The notes beneath the pieces were generated by a model. The model saw only the letters and a program-made list of their open reading frames with translations, did no database searches and was not told the DNA's origin. From Dipteris shenzhenensis (Eukaryota; Polypodiophyta; Polypodiopsida; Gleicheniales), in assembly GCA_047967505.1 (NCBI GenBank), contig CM106540.1: a stretch of 64,000 nucleotides of DNA, one strand, 5' to 3'. The position numbers and the translations under genes are program-made. Below are positions 23,116-35,139 of this stretch, in pieces (positions within the stretch are counted from its first letter, which is position 1; the number at the start of each line of letters is the position of its first letter).

Positions 23116-23839
23116 TGTTACAAAAATTATATTTATAATATATCTTGCTTTGGGACATTATTATTTTTAGTCGAGTGTGACTATGACAAAGTACTCCGTA
23201 GGAGTGCACCGGACGCGGCGGGGGTCCTAGTGGATACTTTGTGTGGTGAGTTGGGGATGCCTGACTAGCTTGTGTTTTTCCATGCTAGATGATCGGTATT
23301 GTGGGTGATTCCATGTTAATATTAATGTCGCTAGTGTTATTGGTATTATGCTTGATTATTGTGCTTTGAGCACGGTTATGTTGGGATCGGTTGATTCGGT
23401 GATTCGTTCTATTGATTGTTAATAACTAATGTAATTGGTAGCTTGAGTACAGGTGATGGAACTCATAGCGAGAATTGGAGTTAGTGCGAGGGTATCGAAC
23501 GAGGTGTCGCATAGCGCATTATCTACGGCCATGGGCCAATTTTGTATTTGTTTTATTATTGCAAGTTTGAGCAATATATTTTGTTATGGACATAATTCAT
23601 TTCGGGCCGTAAGATGGCTATGTAAAGCAAATCCCTCATTTTTTGATGAGAGGGATAATTTTGGCTCTTTGGTGCTTTTATGAAATATCATAAATACTCT
23701 AGATGAGGAAGCGTGAGCCACTTATCTAGGGGGGGGAGATTGTACCCATTCTGCTGTCATTTTCGTGATGTGATTGTGTTCTCTTTCTCTAATTGATTAA
23801 GTGGTGAATTTGTGTGAAAAGAATTACCTTCTGCTTTCA
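23116..23839 (+). repeat. 3' LTR
   Basis: It starts TGTTACAAAAATTATATTT and ends CCTTCTGCTTTCA. It has the same length as the left LTR and is followed by the AAGTC duplication. Confidence 0.93.
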
Positions 23840-23844
23840 AAGTC

Positions 23845-25578
23845 ATGTGTGGGAGCAACAAGTGGACTTATCGCTAAAGAGGAAGCTACATACTTGAAGC
23901 TCCGTTTATGAGCCTTTAAAATAGGAGGTTCTTCAAATCTTATGTGGGAGTCTTCCAAGAAAGCAAAATTGGAATGTGCTCTAAGAGGGGCTTTCCGTGC
24001 TTGCTAGTGGCACCCACCCAACCCCACTATCAAGTGATGTTGATGCCCCATGTAGGGTGTCACAACGGGGATGTCAAAAGTGATGTGAAGTATCTTTGTA
24101 ACTCAACCCACGGTTAATCCAAGGTTAACCATGGTTAAGTGTAGTGAGGGATTGGCTAGAGCAAGTGCACGCTTCCTAAAAGTTCTTAGGGGCAAAGTCT
24201 AGGTGCACCATTAGGTCCTAGGGCCAAGGCAAAGGCTTTAAAAGAGGGGTCTAAAGGTTGGTCCCAAGGACAACCAACGTTGTCCTTGGTATTGGGGTTA
24301 GGATTTTAATGAAAGGAAAAATGGCAAGAAGCAGGTGCCATTTGTCATGCTTGTGTACGCATGCCCTTCCCCCACCTTCCATTTCTCTCCCCTCACTCTC
24401 CCAGGGAGGTTGGACGTCAAGTAGAAGCTCCCTGTGTGTTTTTGGTTGCATTTTTTATGCTGCTGCTCTGGCTGCCCCCCCCCCCCTTTGGCATGTTTTT
24501 CAAGGAAGCTTGGTTGCGAGCACGCATTTTGAGAGGCTATATGGCCTGTGGCACAAATTTCAAGACATTTTTCATGCTATATGGATTGTTTGGCGCGGGA
24601 TTCGAGGCTCTCTACTGCTATAGGGACTATGGGGGCACGGAGATTGAGGCATAAGATCCTAGGATCGAGGCTTTGGGGTAGATCTGCTTACTTGACCTCT
24701 ACAGCTCTTTCTTGCTCACCCTTTGCTCTCTACCTTCATTTTCTCTCTTATCTTGATTGTTGGAAGCCACCTGCACCCTGCGGGGAGCCTGGACAGAGGA
24801 TAGTTATGAGGAAGGAGCTCGCCCCTCTTACCACAGGCAACGGGAATTGGTCCCAGATTCTGCTTTTCCTTGTTCTTTCTTGGTTTGCAACTTTTTGCAG
24901 TGCATGCGTGTTGTTTACAGTCCTTTCAGGACTCCTACAGGTTATAGCAAGCACCCAGAGGCAAGGGTGTTCCTGTGGTAGGCCTAAGGATAGTGTGGAT
25001 GCATGTGATAGCCTTGAGGCTACCTTGAGCTCAGTTTGCTAGTGGTTTGGATGCCTGAATGCCTCTCAGTTGGGTCAGATTAGAAGTGGATGCCTACGTA
25101 TGCCTTGCAAGTGGGAATTCTAGTGGTGCACTTGGATTAGATGCCTTGAAGACAGGTAGAGGATTTGTAGAGAGGAAGAGTGCAAGGTTGAACCCCTACT
25201 GTAAAGCATTTCCATTCACAAGCATTAAATAAATACTGTAAGGGGCGCCAAGGCATTTGGGGCCATTGGGTGCACTGTGTATTGAGTAGGGGCATTCTAG
25301 CCTGACCTTTGTTCTTGTTGAAGTTTGTTTCTAAGTTGTGCTAAGTGGTTGAATTGATTGAAGCTTGCATTGTGGCTATTTATCAAGTTAATGATTGAGT
25401 AGAAGAAGATCACTGCTCTTTTAGTTATTGAAGGCCGGTTTTAGAGAGCCAGGGTTGTTTGCGCATTCAGAGCTTGCATTCCAGCTCATTCCAGCTCTAG
25501 TCTAGCATCCTCAAATTCATGATTCTAGCCTGATAGTGGAACACTCGACGGGATATCCCGATGTCAAGCTCCATTAAG

Positions 25579-25639
<61 letters not shown>

Positions 25640-26981
25640 CTCCAAAACTTCACCTTGGAAAAACGTCTCTACCTTTTGGTATGAACTGGTAGAGGTCGTG
25701 GCAGCCACCAATGAAGCCAATTGTCACCAAGGATCTCATGCTGGTGCTCACCCAAGTTAAGGAAGAAGACTCTCCCTTTGTGGCATCCACATAGCGAGGT
25801 GTGTTTTGCCACACAAAAAGGGCAAGCAAAAGGGGGTGCCTATCATCATGGGCAGCTTCTACTTCCCACTAACAATAGATTAAAACTTATGCCGACCAAT
25901 GAATGATTGACAGCGTGGCGATGCATGGAGGCCATGTTAGTTGAGCAAGTAACCAGTGTGGCATCCCACTCCCTTGTTCAGTTGTTTTCTCTCTTCTTGA
26001 TGTAATCTTTCTGGTAGAGGTTGAGAGCCTTTGTGGCGGATCATCTCTACATAAGTGGACTCTTTTGCCCGAGTAAAGGGGAGCCTTTAGGCGTTGGCCT
26101 TTCTCTATTTCTCTCTCGTTGCATCTCGTCTATTCCTATTACGAGAGCCTCGTGGGAACATCTTGAATACTATGCGAGTGTTGGGCATGGGAGCCTCGTG
26201 GGAAAATCTTTCATAGTATGCTTGGATTGATCCGAGCAGATGCTTGGATTTGCGAAGGAGCACAAAAGATGGCACGCAAATACCCCTCTAGAATCTACAG
26301 TATATTAGTGACGCACACCAGATAGATTGCACATTCGATCTGCCGCTCTTTACGACGGATTTTGGGCATCATCACGCCCACGTACTCGCGCTCCGAGTCC
26401 CGCCTGCAGCTCCTCGCTCCTCGATCGTATCACCTTCCTCATGACTGATGAGATTTAGAGATATCTGGAACATCGCCTACTCGCCTCGTCGATCAGTCCA
26501 GACCAAATGAATTGCACAAGTGACAAATCGATGCCAACAACGAGCTGCTCCCGACGGCCGACAGAACTTTTACGCGCCCGTTCTTTGGCGGAGTTCACCG
26601 CACCTCCCGTTTTCGTGTCGACAAGGCAATTGATACGACAAAAGGTCGGCAGGACCTAGGCGAATTCACGGATAGCAATTCCGACGGACATGCAGGAGGG
26701 ACGTGCCTGCATGAATACACATCCTACACAACACCGACCAACAAAATGCATCGTCGTAATATTACACGCAAACTGTATTTACAACACGACCCTTCCGGCA
26801 TTCTCCACCAGATTTTCATCGCTTGATCAACCGCTGCGTTACGCTTAATCGGTGAGACATGCCTTTAATCCATATAAATTCCCCACACCAATATATCGAC
26901 ACTCACGCGCAAATTCAAACCAATTCCGTGAACCACATCGCTCTGTCACAAAAAATTGAATCGGAGGGTTTTCCATTTTTG
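23845..26981. other. No recognised gene; possible long LTR and microsatellite
   Basis: A TGTCACAACGGGG start at about 24057, a TATA-like TTTAAAAGAG at 24238 and a TTTTGGTATGAACTGG sequence at about 25674 hint at a long gypsy-type LTR. No partner copy is present, so I do not call it. A run of 12 C lies at 24475-24486. Around 25790-25900 there is a short translated stretch of unknown kind. From about 26300 GC content visibly rises toward the gene at 26982; 26230-26980 is probably its 3' flank. Confidence 0.45.
25573..25640. repeat. (CT)n microsatellite
   Basis: An almost unbroken CT run of about 60 bases is followed by imperfect CTAT/CTTT units. Confidence 0.95.
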
Positions 26982-27887
26982 CTATCTCGTAATGGGTTGC
27001 TTCACTTCCAGTTTGGTAGGCCTCCTGATATCCAGAACGGAGGGTGCAGCGAGTCCACGCCTGTTCCAGATTTTCGATTCTGCGGGCGGCTTCGGAAGCG
27101 ATACATGACGTTGAATAATGGCTTCCTTTCGTATCTCAGGCAACGCTCTTTCAGAGACCGGTTCTTCACATTTTGCGTGCTCGCTTTGAGGTTCGAAAAT
27201 CCGGCTGCGCCTCATCAAGAGGAGTGAATTTGGGGGTGGAACTTGTGGCACGTACTCTGAGGCAAATGCTTCTCTGCTTTGCATGCTGTTCTCCCTTACC
27301 AAATGGATCAGTGACGCTGCCAACATTGCGCCTCGCTCCCTTCGAGTGATTGTAGCGTCGGAAGGAATCGCTGCGAACACTCCACAGGCAGAACCGAACC
27401 TGCCCAAATCCAGATCTAAAGTTCCCCGCTTCAAAGAAACTTGCTGCTCCGTGGCTAACCTTGTGCCCCAAATCTGCGCCGATTGTTTTAGCTTATCCAA
27501 AACTTCTTTCTTCGGCCTCATGAACATGCACTTCCCGTCGACATCGAGCTGTTTCTTGTCCGCAACCTCCCGTTTTCCTTTTAAATGCTTCTCCGTAATC
27601 CTCACGCGACCCAGGCAGGTCACCTTTGGAGACATGGGCTCTTGGGCATCAAAACCTGGAGGCTTTTTCTTACCGACAACATCCGCGGGAATAATAGAAG
27701 GTCCCGGAAAGCCTTTGGGCGGAATTTTGAGGGGACCTGAATAGCCCATCATAGGTCCAGTACTGAGCTTGATAGGACCAGAATGGGAGAGATGGGAAAT
27801 AGCAGTACCTGAGTGATGGATCGGTCCAGGATTTGCTCGAAATCTTCCTGCTGTATCCGCTCTACCTTCTCTGCCAGAGTTCATCAT
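26982..27887 (-). CDS. Plant-specific protein of unknown function with EPxSPKVxCxGxVR motif
   Basis: A single uninterrupted 301-codon frame, starting at the ATG-ATG pair at 27887; an upstream in-frame TAA rules out a longer product. Residues about 15-75 are Gly/Pro-rich with repeated SGPI/SGPL/PGP units. Then FDAQEPMSPKVTCLGRVR, close to the EPTSPKVSCxGQVR motif of syringolide-induced protein 14-1-1-like proteins. A basic segment (KKEVLDKLKQ) and a PPPNSLLLMRRSR block follow, equivalent to the PPxNALLLxRCRSAP block of that family. No signal peptide, membrane span or catalytic motif is visible. Some plant relatives are elicitor-induced, but their biochemical role is not established. The absence of stops, higher GC and lack of repeats set it apart from all other ORFs here, so it is probably a live host gene. 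Confidence 0.75.
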   Translation of the reverse strand: MMNSGREGRADTAGRFRANPGPIHHSGTAISHLSHSGPIKLSTGPMMGYSGPLKIPPKGFPGPSIIPADVVGKKKPPGFDAQEPMSPKVTCLGRVRITEKHLKGKREVADKKQLDVDGKCMFMRPKKEVLDKLKQSAQIWGTRLATEQQVSLKRGTLDLDLGRFGSACGVFAAIPSDATITRRERGAMLAASLIHLVRENSMQSREAFASEYVPQVPPPNSLLLMRRSRIFEPQSEHAKCEEPVSERALPEIRKEAIIQRHVSLPKPPAESKIWNRRGLAAPSVLDIRRPTKLEVKQPITR

Positions 27888-28140
27888 CGACTTGGCCACC
27901 AAAAATTATAAGAGCGAGTCCTCGAGGGGAGGTACGCAGACTACCAGCAACGTCGAAGCCCTTCAAATCCGTGAGCTTTTCTGGCTCGCGGCAAAGCGGC
28001 TCCGGCGCAATGAATTCGCGCGTGCTGCACCAGCTGTGGAAGCTCGAGAGGGTCTCGCAACTGACGATGTTGTAATAATCAATCCGAGTTCTTTCGATTT
28101 TCCCTTTTTGCTTACGGCTTCGGGATCGGAGAAGGGTTAA
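27888..28140 (-). promoter_or_regulatory. Probable 5' UTR/promoter region of the 26982-27887 gene
   Basis: This is a GC-richer segment directly upstream of the start codon. The minus strand has CTCTTATAATTTTTGG about 20 bases before the ATG, too close for a TATA box serving this start. I see no clear core promoter; the assignment is by position only. Confidence 0.3.
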
Positions 28141-28380
28141 AGGGGGGAGGGGGTCATAGATGGCTGGAATGGGGCGGAGGTCGGGGAGAACGAGGGGAAG
28201 GCGAGGGCGGCAAATGGGTGGGGAAGATCAGGAGGGAAGGGGACCCAGGGGGCAAAGGGATAAGGAGAGGCCGAAGGGAGCGACAAAGCTATATGGGACA
28301 GGAGGAAGAGAGGGCGACGGAGAGGGCGATGGCGATGGCGATGGCGATGGCGAAGGGGATTGAGATAGTGGCAGACGTTG

Positions 28381-28415
28381 ATGAAGAAGAAGAAGAAGAA
28401 GAAGAAGAAGAAGAA
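28381..28415. repeat. (GAA)n microsatellite
   Basis: About eleven GAA units in a row follow GATGAAGAAG. Confidence 0.95.
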
Positions 28416-29261
28416 AGAATTTAGAAAGAAGATGGAGACGACGACGACGCCGTCCATTGACAGAGTCCGTCCGTTTTTACGGCAAGTTCCGTCAACGGAA
28501 TACGTGTTGGAATTTGGGAATAACCTCAAAAACATTTTCCTTAAGAACTATGTCATGGAGAATTCGCATAATACAAAAAATTCGCATTAGTATTAGTGTA
28601 AGCTTTTTATTGAAAGAGTATTAGTGTAAGCTTTGGAAGCTTCTAATTGCTTGCCTCTCGCTTCTATGGCCGCACAAGCCTCCACTTTCCTGATATCGCT
28701 TAGCTTTTGCTTTGCTCCGCCGTCCTCCTCTACCTACCTGTTCCTTACGCTCGCTCTCTCTCTCCCTCCCCCTCAGTCTATCCTTTCCCTCTCGTTCCTC
28801 TCACCCAACAACGCCAACATACATTCGCTCCTCTTGCCTCAATGCCATTACACTCCTTTGTACGACTCCTAAGTAGCTTACCCCTCAGGCGCCAGTGGGT
28901 AGCTCCACTGTTCCAGTCGCCTCTGAAAATGTCATGGGAATTTCATTCGTAAAATTACAAACAATCTTCGATTGATTCTATGTTAAAATAATGTGTTGCT
29001 TGTTAATTGTGAATTTTTGAAGTTCAAGTTTTTTATTGAAACTACTAGGGAACCCGTGCATTGCTGTCGCACAACGTGATTGCAACTAGAAGCAACAACA
29101 AACCCATGTGCCACCTCTCTAAAACTTCTTCGAAGCTTCTCCAGAATTGAAAAATGAGCGGGGCTAGAGAGGCTGCCACGTGCAAGCCCTTAGTGCCACT
29201 TCTTGAGTTGTCTCTTTCTTTTCTTAAATCTTTATTTTGGGAGCTTTGTGAAGGGGACATG

Positions 29262-29263
29262 CG

Positions 29264-29311
<48 letters not shown>
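29262..29311. repeat. (GA)n microsatellite
   Basis: About 25 perfect GA units. Confidence 0.95.
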
Positions 29312-29314
<3 letters not shown>

Positions 29315-30302
29315 TAGTTTAGATAAAGACCAACGTCAATTATATGTAGCTTCAGCAAAAATTTGACTTAAATCGTACTTCTATTTTTAAATTTAAAGGC
29401 TAATTTTAAAAACTTGGCCATTCTCTTGACATAAGACCTCGGTTTTCGTGAGGTGAGTACCCTTAGAGCTCTACCCACATATCTAGCATCATCCATGCAT
29501 GTCACACATCACTCCCAACCTTGCGTTGCCTTTCGGATTCATTATGCGAGTTTCCACAAGATCAAATGTCCCTCCCCTCTTCTAACCTTTGCTCTCGTTC
29601 TTGCGCCCTCCTGGTCTAACGTTAGCTCCGTGTGCTTCAATGCTAACCAATGGTAAAAACACACATCTATGTGCTCTTAATCTCGCAATACCAGTTGATT
29701 TGACCACATTATGTCCACTTGATACTAATTCCTTTTCAATATGTGTAAACAACCCATTTATATCATTTTATGACTTACCTACGAAGCTTGAGTTTTGCTA
29801 AAAATCAAGTGTTAACAAAGGAGAGACCAAATTGGCTTATTTCAATTGAACCATGATGCATTACTTTCGCAATGATAATAACTGAGGGGCCAAAAATGAT
29901 GTGAGTGGATCAACAACAATTCATAACAACTTCTTATGTGAAGGACTAAGAACTAGGGCCCCATTATTACACAACAATAACAAAGAAAGAGGCTTAATAA
30001 GACACATTCAAGCAAAAAACACAAAACCGCCAACATCACCCTAAAGCTTGGTCAACCCATAATACACACCTCTCAAACCTCCATAGTAGAGTAGCTAATC
30101 TCTTATAGGATTTAATACAACATGCTCACAACCCCATCAATATTAAAAAATCCTTGCCTACACATTGAAATGTCAAAACTCCATGGGGCAAGATGTAATA
30201 AACAACAAAATATATCTTTCAAGATCGTTAATGTGCAGAATACAAATGCAAAAAATGTTTTAGCATGGGACATTGTTCAATGGCCATAAATTTCTCTTAA
30301 AA

Positions 30303-30304
<2 letters not shown>

Positions 30305-30352
<48 letters not shown>

Positions 30353-30435
30353 CTCTCTCTCTCTCTCTCTCACACAGTACACACACGTACACATACACAC
30401 ACACACACACACATACATGCACGCACATGCACACG
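30305..30435. repeat. Compound (CT)n-(CTAT)n-(CT)n-(AC)n microsatellite
   Basis: A CT run changes into CTAT units, back to CT, and then into CACACGTACACATACA-type AC repeats. The minus-strand open frame across it is a repeat artefact. Confidence 0.93.
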
Positions 30436-30841
30436 CATAGAGAGAGTAGCAAAGAGATAGAGATTGCCATTTTATAAGCCTTTAAATGAAAATCTATGCT
30501 TGCCAAAGCATAAAAAGAGTACATTTGAAAGAAAAAAGAAAACAAAGCAAATAATTTTAGAGGAAAAGGAAAAAAGAAAACAAGCAAACAAAACAAGCAA
30601 GTAATTTTGGAGAAAAAGCAAAAAGAACGGCAAATCCCCTTTAATATTCAATAATTTTACAAGAAAAGGGGGGAAACGTGACCTTATGGACATTTGACCA
30701 TGCATAGGATAAAGGATGTATGGCCTACTTGAAACCCCACACTTAAGTCATGTAAGCAAATTAATATTTGCATGACTAGAGTAGAGTCTCAAAAAGCAAA
30801 ACTATCACAAGTAGGAGACATACAAAAGACATGAAATTAGG

Positions 30842-30975
30842 AGTGATTGTCTCTAGTTGCGGACCTTGATAGAGATTGAAAAAGAAAGTAAAAGCAAATA
30901 GCCTCAAAGTGATTGTCTCTACTTACGGACCTTGATAGAGATTGAAGAAGAAAGTAAAATCAAAGAGCCTCAAAG
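30842..30975 (+). repeat. ~66-bp tandem duplication
   Basis: The block starting AGTGATTGTCTCTA and ending GCCTCAA occurs twice head to tail, with about five changes. Confidence 0.88.
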
Positions 30976-33810
30976 TGATGACAATGTTATCATGGCATCC
31001 CCACCCATGCTCACCACAAATTTTGACTCTTCGTCATTGGCCTAGCCTAGCCAATGTTACATGTGCTCAATGTTCTGACTTTGTAATATATCAATTTTGT
31101 TTTGAACAAACCTACGCTTCTTTGATTGATCGCTTGGTGCTTTATGAGGTTCTAGGGTGCAATCAAAGCATTTTACTTATCATATTTGAACATGGATCAT
31201 AGTCTCTCTTTGTGACAAATTGTGTCTAAGGCTTCATCAAATTGCATTTCAGGGCCTTGCTCCTATGAAGAATTTAGGAAACATCAATGCCTCTCTTAAT
31301 TTCTTAGTGTTCCAAAGATTTTTTGATTTCTTTAATGCTAATTTCCATGTCTTTCAAGAGTTTCCCGTCTCTTTGACTATTTAAAAATCTCATTATGGTT
31401 ACAATAAGATGAGTTGCTCGAAATTAAATATGTGTAGGGTGTGAAATTTGTAGCAAGAAAGTACCTAATTTTCAAGAAGTTCAGATTTTAAAAAGGAGCG
31501 TTCAAAGAGTTTGTCTTTTTGTTCTCTTGTTATGCCCTCTTAGACAAAAAAGGGATATTGAAGTGAAAACCCAAGCAAAATGGGGAAGCTATATTCGGAT
31601 TGCAAGATAACACAAATGATGATTAAAATACAAATATCCTATTCTCAACTTATCCACAACAAAGAGAATATAATTATTAATGTCCAAGCTCAATATGTTG
31701 AGGGAAGGAATATTCACATTAGGCATTGACATTTGTAACATAATTAATTGAATGGATCTAATTGTTCTATGTCCACAAATGAAGTGGATATACCTTTGTT
31801 TTAAATCTAGACTAGTCAAAGACAAAGTTGGCATATACCTTTGTTTTAAATCTAGACTAGTCAAAGACAAAGTTGGCATGTACTCTTCTTGAAGGTTTGA
31901 CCAAGAACATTGGCTTTCCATACAATACACAATTGAAATGTACATGTTAAACCCAATGTCTAATTTACAACAACTTTTGAAGTATTTTGTAAACATACTG
32001 TAATTCCCAGTTTCTGGCAACAGAAGAACAACAAAGTTCATCTCAAAAGTGTAAATTTCAATCCTTTGTAGAAACCAAAAACATATTTCTACATTGATGA
32101 AGCCTCCAACGTTATTGCAAGAGTATAAATTTAACAAAAATAATTTGCAATTAATTTTTTGATGATAGTAGTGACAAAGGTCATGTCAAAAGTGCAAATT
32201 TGTGTTCATTTGTAGATATTGAAAACATGCATTGATCAAGCCCTCCGTAATTCCCACATTGTTGCAAATGTAATGACTTAGCTCAAGGAAGTTTCTTCAA
32301 GACAAGATGGCATGAGACTACAATTTTTTTCCTAGGGATTCACTATGTAAAACCCATATGCATTTAAGAGACCATTATAAATACCCATATCTCACATAGG
32401 TATCTTATCATAATCCTTACATATTCATAAACTACTACTTTTTCGTAAAATTTCATTTTGTTATCCCTTTTGTAAATATAAATATGTACAAAATGTCTCA
32501 TGAATGCACACACTCTCTTATTTATTTTGTAGTGGAAGCTTCGATCTCTTTTGTGTCTTTGCTATGCTCATACTACAATTTTTATTCTATTGGTTTTTCT
32601 TGCTGTAGGAAAGGAATGTGGACATTTAGATATTGTGTTTTCTCTAGGGTTTGGGGGGGGGGGGGGGAGTGGGTGTTGGAGAATCGAGTGGGTGTCCCTT
32701 CACAATCCTTGCACCATTGAAAAGACTTCCTAGTCGAAAGTATTATGGATTCTACAAGCCAAGGAATCAAGGTTTGGATTTGGGTTTGGGACACAAATCC
32801 CTAGCCTTACTCCTATCTAATGCATCCACATTCAACTTTGTTCTAGGATCAGGGATCAAGAGGTGGTTAGTCACACACACTCTATATTTTTGGCTAAGCT
32901 CTATGATAACGAGGTGATTAGGTCTATTTTAGCTATTAAGGTGATTTTAGTTCCTTTATGTGAAACTTTCATGTCCATGGATTACATGAACTTTGCATGC
33001 CATCCACGTAAGGTGATAAAAATTTGCATCAAAGAATGGTATTTTAAATTATGAAGCTTCATATAAAAAATGGATGTGTAGAGGAGATGAATAGGTTCAT
33101 GACCAATCAAAGAAAAATTCACACTACATTGTTTTAACTCAATCCTTCTTTGATTTTTTAAGAGGACAAAGAGGTGCTAATCTTTACTTTAAGAGGGCCA
33201 CCTCTGGTTTTTGAAAGAATTACTTGTTGTTCCTTAAGAGGACGATGGGGTGGTACTATTTACTCTAAAGGGGCAAAGAAATGGTACTCTTTATTAAAGG
33301 GATAGTTGGCTTGAAAAGACTATAACATTCACGAGAAATGGCTGACAAAGCAAGAAAGGGAAAACTTCCCACACTCTAAATTGCTACTACAATAAATGGA
33401 TAGCCCCACAACGCATGTTAGACTAGACTTCCTTAAAATTAGATCCAAGTACAAGTTTAAACTTCCCTTGGCTCTACATGGATGCATCTCAAATTAGACT
33501 AGACCTCCTTCAAAGTAGATCCACTAAGAAATGTGTAATCTATAGCATGTGCGATCAATGGAAGGGGTTTTATATTTTTGTGGAGTTATCAAAATATACA
33601 TAGATAAGTAGTTTTTAATTTAAAAAGTGAAACTTTTCATACAAAGGTATTACTTTAATAATCTCAAAATTGACAAAAGGGGTGTATATAGGTTATAAAA
33701 ATCCATAGGTAGGGAATTTTTTTAATACCCCTTGATTGCACACGCCGCTATGGGGTTTTTACATGGGACTCCCCCTCTGAGAGTAGATCTAAGCACAAGG
33801 TTGAAGCTCA
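30976..33810. other. No gene recognised
   Basis: This is AT-rich sequence. A 45-bp unit (ATACCTTTGTTTTAAATCTA...) is duplicated in tandem at about 31789-31878, inside a chance minus-strand frame. A run of 15 G lies at 32653-32667. Around 33410-33530 and 33780-33810 there are diverged copies of a repeat (AGATCYAAGYACAAG..., CTACATGGATRCATCTCA) that the next transposon interrupts. Confidence 0.55.
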
Positions 33811-33839
33811 CACTACTACACACGGATCCTATTGCGACG
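33811..33839 (+). repeat. Left terminal inverted repeat
   Basis: CACTAC plus a diverged inner part, ending GCGACG. It pairs with the complement of 37501-37529. Confidence 0.78.
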
Positions 33840-33889
33840 TTTACGTACCGATGTTTAGCGCGCATGGGGCGATAATCGTCGGTATGAAA

Positions 33890-34160
33890 AGCGCATCCCG
33901 TAAAGCATCGCTATATAGCGACGTTAAGCAAACATCGCTATATAGCGACGATTATAAACATTGCTATATAGTGACTTTTAAGTGTCGCTATATTCACTAA
34001 CTCCAACCCTCACCATTCTCTAACACTCTCTTTCTTTATACCCCCTTACCCCACTCATGCCCATGCCCTGTATCGTCCTGTCTGGGTGTCCGCCATCCCT
34101 TGGTGCTCTTGCCACTCGTGCCTCATCGTATTAGGCACTTCGTTATATAGCGACACTGAG
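33890..34160. repeat. Left subterminal cluster of TCGCTATATAGCGA palindromes
   Basis: Two perfect 14-bp palindromes near 33908 and 33936 and several one- or two-base variants (34138-34155 and others). By analogy with En/Spm, these would be binding sites for the second transposon protein; this is inference. Confidence 0.8.
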
Positions 34161-34452
34161 ATACTATTTTATAACGACATTTTCTAGAGATGTTTTTTAC
34201 TCATATAGGCCTTCAAAGTTAGTTTTTTCCAATGACAAATTTTTTTAAATTTTCATACATGTTTGATCTCATAGAGAATAAAAATATGAGAGCATGTACA
34301 TGTTTGATCCTTTGAAAGAATAAAAGTACAAGAGCATGTACATCAAGTTTGAAGCTCATATATTCATGTCTATGTTTGAGACTTGGCTTCATCCTGAGCC
34401 GAGTCTAGTATGCCAAACAAGTCTATCTCCAACTCTATACTGAGTTGATCTC

Positions 34453-35110
34453 TTATATCATCATCGTACGTTCACCATAGACTACTTGATTATCTTCTTC
34501 AATAAAGTCGGGTGATTCTTGATGATCGTCACCTTCTTCCTCAATATCGTGATCTCCATCTTCCTCCCATATAATGTCATTATGCACATCTTCCTCGTGG
34601 CTCATATTTTGATCTTCATCTTCTTCTCCAAATCCATCTGGATCAATTGGATCCGGCATTGGTAGTGGCATCTCCATATCCACATGATCTCTATCTTCAT
34701 ATCCACATTGGTAGTGTGAAGGTATATGCACAACGCCCTCCTCATCTTGTCTCAAGATTTTGTGTCGTGTACACATGCAATATTAATCACAAACTCAAAT
34801 AGCAATGACTTTTCAATGATCCATCACCATGTGCACCACCAACGGTGGGTATTGGTTTGGGCTCCTCCCCATACATCCTCAAGTGGTGCATGACAATACA
34901 GCGTTGATGTCATACTTCTCGCTTGCAATGAGTGCAATGACAATACAGCCTCTCTGTAAGCCACTCTACACTCCCGAGCATTGGCGCATCATCTAACAAG
35001 CATTCACTCGTCCCTTCCATCTGCATACCTCTAAAGTCACAACACAAAATGCAAGGAAATCCATTAAGATCCAAAAAATAGCCACCCATGAGCTCCTTCC
35101 CTCTCTTCTT
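34453..35110 (-). pseudogene. TNP2 remnant: transposase-associated domain fused to acidic tail
   Basis: Read leftwards from about 35110: MGGYFLDLNGFPCILCCDFR, MEGTSECLLDDAPMLGSVEW, then LYCHCTHCKREV and MHHLRMYGEEPKPIPTVGG. The CxCxxC pair with a following HL..YG is the zinc-binding transposase-associated domain found at TNP2 N-termini. A stop lies after KREV. From 34776 to 34453 the frame gives HIPSHYQCGYEDRDH and a long Asp/Glu-rich tail (FGEEDEDQNMSHEED), as at TNP2 C-termini. The whole transposase_21 core that should lie between is gone, which explains why the element cannot move alone. Confidence 0.65.
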
Positions 35111-35139
35111 AGATCAAGTGCCTTGAATTGACACTTTTA

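Larger units (their letters stand above)
20238..23839 (+). mobile_element. Ty3-gypsy chromovirus-like element, internally deleted, with AAGTC target duplication
   Basis: The two LTRs (20238-20961 and 23116-23839) are both 724 bp and begin TGTTACA and end TTTCA. AAGTC flanks both sides (20233-20237 and 23840-23844). The primer-binding site follows the left LTR and a purine tract precedes the right one. Only RT C-terminus, RNase H, integrase and a chromodomain-like tail remain; gag, protease and the RT catalytic core are deleted. Matching LTR lengths and the perfect target duplication mark a comparatively recent, complete insertion of an already defective copy, or one deleted afterwards. Confidence 0.93.
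28141..30300. other. No gene recognised; microsatellites
   Basis: The stretch holds a GGCGAT run at about 28324-28350, a (GAA)n run at about 28381-28415, a small duplication of AGTATTAGTGTAAGCTTT at 28587 and 28617, and a (GA)n run at 29262-29311. Short open frames show no family motif. Confidence 0.6.

Noticed and set aside
24057-25690. Long gypsy LTR
   Set aside because: Start, TATA-like and primer-like sequences are suggestive but no second copy or target duplication is in the window; left as a note.
28160-28535. Arg/Gly-rich and His/Arg-rich frames around the GAA/GGCGAT repeats
   Set aside because: They come from the microsatellites and lack homologous motifs.
31589-32137. 182-codon minus-strand open frame
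   Set aside because: It contains a 45-bp tandem duplication but no family motif, and AT-rich composition allows such frames by chance.
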